Source of the DNA: an uncultured Acidiphilium sp.
GTDB lineage: Bacteria > Bacillota > Clostridia > Christensenellales > Borkfalkiaceae
NCBI GenBank assembly: GCA_902495325.1
Contig: CABUWK010000029.1
Span: 1-27,429, forward strand
DNA length: 27,429 nucleotides
Direction of reading: 5' to 3'
Part shown: positions 23,812-27,429 of the stretch, piece by piece
How the letters are laid out: each line of letters opens with the position of its first letter
Position numbering within the stretch: the stretch's first letter is position 1
Program-made: the position numbers and the translations under genes
Notes under the pieces: generated by a model
The model's input: only the letters and a program-made list of their open reading frames with translations
Database searches by the model: none
What the model was told of the DNA's origin: nothing

Positions 23812-23840
23812 ATATTATCATATTTTTCCGTTTTTTTCAA
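23812..23840 (-). promoter_or_regulatory. Promoter of parE-parC operon
   Basis: On the minus strand TTGAAA (23840-23835) and TAATAT (23817-23812) are 17 bp apart in AT-rich DNA, about 75 bp before the parE start. The rest of 23841-24086 shows only a strong hairpin (23958-23988) and no gene. Confidence 0.6.
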
Positions 23841-23957
23841 GTTTTTTATCCTTTTCTCGGCTCATTTTATAAAATGTTTCCGAAAAAAATTTCTTCCCGC
23901 GTTGTCTTTCCCGGGGCAAAACGAACTTTCACCGCCAAGTTATGCCCGCCGCACAAT

Positions 23958-23988
23958 CCAAAAGCACGGCATAATGCCGTGCTTTTGG
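23958..23988. terminator. Strong hairpin, probable bidirectional terminator
   Basis: CCAAAAGCACGGCAT and its exact complement flank one central base, giving a 15-bp perfect stem. A and T tracts lie within the arms (AAAAGC...GCTTTT), a form typical of terminators working on both strands. It lies after the lipoprotein operon and before the parE promoter and should insulate them. Confidence 0.65.
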
Positions 23989-24086
23989 GGTTCACATCTT
24001 CTTAGCTTAAAAAACAATCCTTAATTTATTAAATCCGTATCACGTGAAATCTACAATTTATTTCCGATAATTTTTCCGGAGCGACA

Positions 24087-25016
24087 TCAGTCTATCGATT
24101 CGATTTTCAACGTTAAATTTTTATAATACCAGTCATCCGCACCGGCTCCGCTTGCTCCGAATAAAACATAGAAGTAGACTATACGATAAGATACTTGTAA
24201 CATATTTGATATGTGTAAGTGAGACGGCAAACGAAACGAGTTGCTTACAAAGAGCATCTGCTACCTCTTCTTGGTTGTCGGCACGTTTCCATACAGTATA
24301 ATTCAAACGGGACTGTAAAATAACCGCACCACGATCATCTTCCATCCGATATTCTTCATCTCCGTAATTCAACTCGTTCCGATTCAGAACCTCAGTCGAA
24401 AAAAACGGTTTATGTATTTCAAGTTTTTGCGAAAAATACGGATAAAAATACTCCATATTGCCGAGTATTATCGTCAACGATTCTGCGTTAGTAAGCCTTC
24501 TCCACCTGTCTTTTCCCGTTTCGTTATCATAATAGAAGGTCTCTGAAAAAAGAATATTCGCCTTCATTCCCATAACACATTCAACTTCGTCATCATACTT
24601 GAAATCTATCAGCATGATTTCCATAACCGGAACGGTCTCACTTGTTTTGAAACAATCATGAACAAGATAAGCATGTGTTAAACGATGCCTGACGTAATAA
24701 CCGTATTCTTTCCCGAAATAATATAAATTCCTTTCCTTTCCGTCCCGTCACTGCGCAAACATTCGACGGGAATCGCTTTCGGCAGTTCCGAAATATCATC
24801 ATCACAAGTTGAAGAAACAATTTTATCCCGAAGGTCAGTGATTTTCATTGGATATTTTGTTCCGTCCTCGTTAATCAACTGATCCGAATCGGTGTACATT
24901 TCCGGCGTAAGAATAACGTTCTCAGAAGCTTTTACCGTTTTCACAAACGGTTTCAAGGCAACTATAACACTCAGCGTCAACACAATCGACATTATAAATA
25001 TAAAAAAGCGTTTCAT
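24087..25016 (-). pseudogene. Secreted protein gene with two apparent frameshifts
   Basis: The ATG at 25016 (GAGGAG site, 4-nt overlap with the gene upstream) opens a 112-residue frame with a signal anchor (about 1-23) that stops at 24678. A second frame, open from about 24750, reads GKEYGYYVRHRLTHAYLVH and continues smoothly into a 163-residue segment. Near 24190 the sensible reading shifts again: the frame ending SKRSRCG looks unnatural. The alternative reads YRIVYFYVLFGASGAG then DDWYYKNLTLKIESID and stops at 24087. Joined, these give one secreted or membrane-anchored protein of roughly 300 residues of unknown family. Whether the shifts are real decay or sequence errors cannot be decided here. 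The A-rich stretch near 24735-24755 is the likely first site. Confidence 0.6.
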
Positions 25017-25513
25017 AAATTTTTCTCCTCATAGTATAATATAAGATGCATATACACTTCAAATCGGTATAGATAGTTGTAAAAACGATCTGTAGAAAAC
25101 ACTACATAACAATCTGTAGGTCCGGTCAGATATGTCTGTTTTTCACGGTGTTCTTTCCCGTCCGAATCATAAGTAATGTAATCCAAATAAGCATTAGGAC
25201 TATCCATCGTTTTATAGAACGTCGTACCGTCTTTTTCGATCTTAACCAAAGGACACATTGTGAAGTAATAATAGTAATGATTTGTATACTTAATACGGAC
25301 AGTCAGGTCTTCTGTTTCCTCGGAAACAAACCATTCGCCGATCTGCCGCCGGAAAAATTCCTTATCCGTACAGTCATACTCATACATTCTGATCCACATA
25401 TAAGCATGCTCCCGCTTATCCTTTTCTTTACAGCCGGCACCGCATAGTAAACCCGCAAACACAAAACTCATCGTTAATACCGTCATCATTATGATCGACA
25501 ATAATCGCTTCAT
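25013..25513 (-). CDS. Small lipoprotein, subfamily B paralogue
   Basis: A signal peptide (MKRLLSIIMMTVLTMSFVF) leads to a Cys in CGAGC followed by a charged linker (KEKDKREH), suggesting a lipoprotein, although the lipobox is not ideal. The 166-aa protein shares AYMWI, then WxVSEET or WLVTEET, a strand rich in Tyr, and a C-terminal YxYxVEM-like strand with the next upstream gene, so the two are tandem paralogues. I start at the ATG at 25513 because AAGGGG lies 7 nt upstream; a GTG 6 bases earlier is too close to it. Its stop overlaps the next start by 4 nt. Function unknown. Confidence 0.75.
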   Translation of the reverse strand: MKRLLSIIMMTVLTMSFVFAGLLCGAGCKEKDKREHAYMWIRMYEYDCTDKEFFRRQIGEWFVSEETEDLTVRIKYTNHYYYYFTMCPLVKIEKDGTTFYKTMDSPNAYLDYITYDSDGKEHREKQTYLTGPTDCYVVFSTDRFYNYLYRFEVYMHLILYYEEKNL

Positions 25514-25524
25514 TCCCACACCCC

Positions 25525-25995
25525 TTATAAATATAAAATAAATAACATTTCCACACTATATGGATATATGTACTGTTCATTCCCCGGAGTAAATATTATG
25601 TGATACTTCTCAGGGTTTTCCCATTGAGAAACTCCCTCCTCATACGTTATTTCCCCGTGTGAATAGAACCCGCTCCGGAAAGACGAGCAACCGCTGTTTT
25701 CAACTACTTCATAAATGGTAAAACCATATTCCTGCTTAATCACCGGAACCATTTGGAATTGATATACCGAGCCGGGATTCTTCTTTATTGCGTAATCTAT
25801 CCAATAAGTCTCCTCGGTGACAAGCCATTCCTGAACATATCGCCGCCAGGCATTATTCTCTCCTTTGCACTCATACAAGACGATCCACATATATGCATGT
25901 TGCCTTTTGTCTTTTTTCTTGCACCCGCACAGCATGCTTGCAAATACAAGCACGATGCTCAAAGCAATTGCCGTCAGCCTTACCTTCTTTTTCAT
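25525..25995 (-). CDS. Small lipoprotein, subfamily B paralogue
   Basis: This 156-aa protein has a signal peptide (LTAIALSIVLVFASM) and a lipobox-like LCGC, followed by KKKDKRQHAYMWIVLYE. The mature part matches the next downstream gene (AYMWI, EWLVTEET and the C-terminal strand). The signal peptide instead closely matches that of the first gene of the operon (26994), which belongs to the other subfamily. The start overlaps the stop of the upstream gene (ATGA), with GGAG ahead. It is predicted to be anchored to the outer face of the cell membrane; function unknown. Confidence 0.78.
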   Translation of the reverse strand: MKKKVRLTAIALSIVLVFASMLCGCKKKDKRQHAYMWIVLYECKGENNAWRRYVQEWLVTEETYWIDYAIKKNPGSVYQFQMVPVIKQEYGFTIYEVVENSGCSSFRSGFYSHGEITYEEGVSQWENPEKYHIIFTPGNEQYIYPYSVEMLFILYL

Positions 25996-26501
25996 ATCTC
26001 ATTAATCTCCTTTATAACAAGAAAAATAGTTATAGTAAAATGTTCAAATTTTCTCTCATTTACCTGAAAAGTGATCGCAAAAACGCCGGATCCATGAGCT
26101 ACATAATGACAACCGTCTATCTCATAGCTATGAAATTTTCCGTCTTCTTCCTGCCGGTAAATGTGCATTGACGTTAAAGGCGCATATGGTCCACTTAATT
26201 TATGCCTGATTCCGTCATCATCGGTTTTATAATAATACAGAGTCCGATCGAATGTATAATCGCCATTGGGAACAACGTAAATTAGCGGTCCTTGTTCTTT
26301 CGATTCTTCCGATAATTCCCAGCGACTCACCACATTGCTGAAATCTGCCCAGCCATTTCCCATTTTTATTAAGCCCAAAGCTAAAATCGGCTGCCGCAGT
26401 TCTTCTTTCTCTTCCTTCTTCTGGCACCCGCTCAGCATGCTTATAAACAAAAGCACGAAACTTAAGATAATTCCAACCGGTCTCACTTTCTTTTTCATCA
26501 T
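25992..26501 (-). CDS. Small lipoprotein, subfamily A paralogue
   Basis: This 169-aa protein has a clear signal peptide and a good lipobox (ISMLSGC), then KKEEKEELRQP. Its mature part is aligned nearly end to end with the frameshifted gene upstream: FSNVVSRWEL against LSNVVYSWEL, NGDYTF against NADYTF, HGSGVFAITF against HGSGVFRFTF, and the closing FTITIFLVIK against FTVAIYLIVK. AAAGGAG lies 7 nt before the ATG, and its start overlaps the preceding stop. A beta-rich extracytoplasmic domain is likely. No family recognised. Confidence 0.78.
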   Translation of the reverse strand: MMKKKVRPVGIILSFVLLFISMLSGCQKKEEKEELRQPILALGLIKMGNGWADFSNVVSRWELSEESKEQGPLIYVVPNGDYTFDRTLYYYKTDDDGIRHKLSGPYAPLTSMHIYRQEEDGKFHSYEIDGCHYVAHGSGVFAITFQVNERKFEHFTITIFLVIKEINEI

Positions 26502-26994
26502 TGAATTTCTCCTTTTACTATCAGATAAATCGCTACGGTAAAACCATCGTAATTTTCGCTGTCGGAAACCAAAAAAGTGAATCTGAAAACGCCGGACCCA
26601 TGTGAGCGATTTCCACCGCTCGAAGAGAAACGTTTATAGTTCCCATCCGATTCTTGCCGATCGATTTGAATTTCCGCTCCGTTTCCCGTATTAACCGCTA
26701 CTTTTTCTCCGCTTTCATCCGTTTCGTAGCAATATACGGATCCCGTAAAAGTGTAATCTGCATTGGAAACGCGATAAATGATAGGCGCCCAATTTTTTCC
26801 TCTCCCGTCAGCTCCCAACTATAAACTACATTGCTGAGATCTTTCAGATCGGGCGGTATTACTTTTACAAGATCCAACCGTAATACCGGCTGAACTTTTT
26901 GAACATGCTTTTTCTGTTCGCACCCGCATAGCATACTTGCAAACACAAGCACGAAACACAGAGCGATTGCCGTCAGTTGTTTTTTGGTTGCCAT
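26498..26994 (-). pseudogene. Small lipoprotein, subfamily A, frameshifted
   Basis: The ATG at 26994 (AAGGATGG site) encodes a signal peptide with LCGC lipobox and the first part of a subfamily A protein up to SWELTGEEK. The frame then leaves the family alignment. The remainder, NWAPIIYRVSNADYTFTGSV onward to FTVAIYLIVKGEIQ, lies in another frame and aligns with the next gene. The shift maps to the run of six A at about 26793-26798. One extra A would restore a protein of about 165 residues. It is either a one-base deletion, a homopolymer sequencing error, or slippage-regulated expression. It is the first gene of the operon. Confidence 0.75.
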
Positions 26995-27429
26995 TTCACA
27001 CCATCCTTTAATTTAACCCAAGTTTACCATATTTTTCAAAATATGTTAATAGAGATTTAAATAAATTCACAGAATTTTCGTTCCTGTGCAAAGTTTATAT
27101 TTTTGTTAAAAACATATCGAAGAAAATCATAATGATACACAAAAAGGAAGTCTCCCCCGCTTCAACGAGAAAATTTACTTCATCAGCCGGGCAAGGGGTA
27201 AGATCGGAATCATAAGGCATATTATTTTATCCCCTTCCTCAGATTCTTCCCGGGTCCGTCAGGCTGGTTGGGTCAGAATGACGAGGAAGATTTTACCTGT
27301 ATGCCGGGATATGGAGCAAGGCTAAGGATGACAAAAAAGGTTCTTCATAAATATTGGTGTATAGGTGAAGAACGAGGAATGGAAAGAAAGCGAATATAAG
27401 CGAAGAAGAAATCAAGATTTCGGAAGCCA
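26995..27429. other. Intergenic region with repeat copy
   Basis: No complete gene is seen. The left part is AT-rich and should hold the promoter of the lipoprotein operon on the minus strand; a weak TTGAAA/TAAATT pair lies close to the gene. A repeat copy is at 27234-27289. At 27340-27375 GTTCTTCA and TGAAGAAC form a perfect 8-bp inverted repeat. A + strand frame from GTG at 27365 stays open to the window edge but has no clear ribosome binding site, so I do not call it. Confidence 0.45.
27234..27289. repeat. Palindromic interspersed repeat, copy 4
   Basis: The core AGATTCTTCCCGGGTCCGTC and GGGTCAGAATGAC match copies 1 and 2. The outer arms read CTTCCTC and GAGGAAG instead of CTTTCTC and GAGAAAG: both arms changed and pairing is kept. 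The loop side also differs (AGGCTGGTTGGG against AAGTCGGTCGGG). It lies about 23 kb from the other copies in the same orientation. Confidence 0.78.

Noticed and set aside
27365..27429. Partial gene starting with GTG at the right edge
   Set aside because: The frame is open for only 21 codons to the window end, with no ribosome binding site and low-complexity Lys/Glu/Arg content.

Overview
The window looks like a chromosomal contig from an uncultured low-to-mid GC Firmicute, most likely a Clostridia-type bacterium. The evidence is strong GGAGG-type ribosome binding sites, intrinsic terminators, a PhoB-type two-component operon, a Firmicutes-style ParE/ParC pair, a c-di-GMP-I (GEMM-I) riboswitch and Gram-positive style lipoproteins. 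No rRNA, tRNA or CRISPR array was recognised.

Left end (1 to about 1900, AT-rich): a tail of mobile-element cargo on the + strand. It holds two tandem intrinsic terminators in a leader, two small unknown proteins, a 32-residue micro-ORF, an ArdA-type antirestriction DNA mimic and an 88-residue conserved small protein. It ends abruptly at about 1890-1905 against the 3' end of a minus-strand chromosomal gene, so this is a recombination (or assembly) junction.

1900-3830 (minus strand): the most interesting unit. A sigma-A-like promoter, a GEMM-I c-di-GMP riboswitch and an intrinsic terminator precede a degenerate EAL-domain protein. That gene is translationally coupled (TGATG) to a membrane-anchored extracellular beta-rich protein with a TasA/camelysin-like C-terminal signature. 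The unit therefore appears to be controlled by c-di-GMP and to encode both a probable non-catalytic c-di-GMP-type domain and a surface protein.

3830-4560: a gene-free block packed with palindromic repeats of at least two families. Another copy of one family, with compensatory stem changes, lies at 27234-27289.

4559-15090 (minus strand): housekeeping and envelope genes. These are a response regulator, sensor kinase and polytopic membrane protein operon; peptidase E; a LysR regulator; mnmE; a membrane protein with a Gly/Asn-rich tail; a CPBP protease; and proS with its own promoter.

15190-18560 (plus strand): transketolase with a structured leader, an apparently leaderless XRE-type membrane regulator, and rplI. 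The tkt and XRE promoters share a roughly 30-nt motif. A bidirectional terminator separates these from the convergent parE-parC-unknown operon (23840 to 18708, minus).

24087-27000 (minus strand): an operon of small secreted proteins and lipoproteins joined by 4-nt overlaps. It contains two pairs of tandem paralogues with shuffled signal peptides and at least two frameshifted members. The housekeeping genes beside it are intact, so I favour an expanding and decaying family over poor sequence quality, but homopolymer errors are possible.
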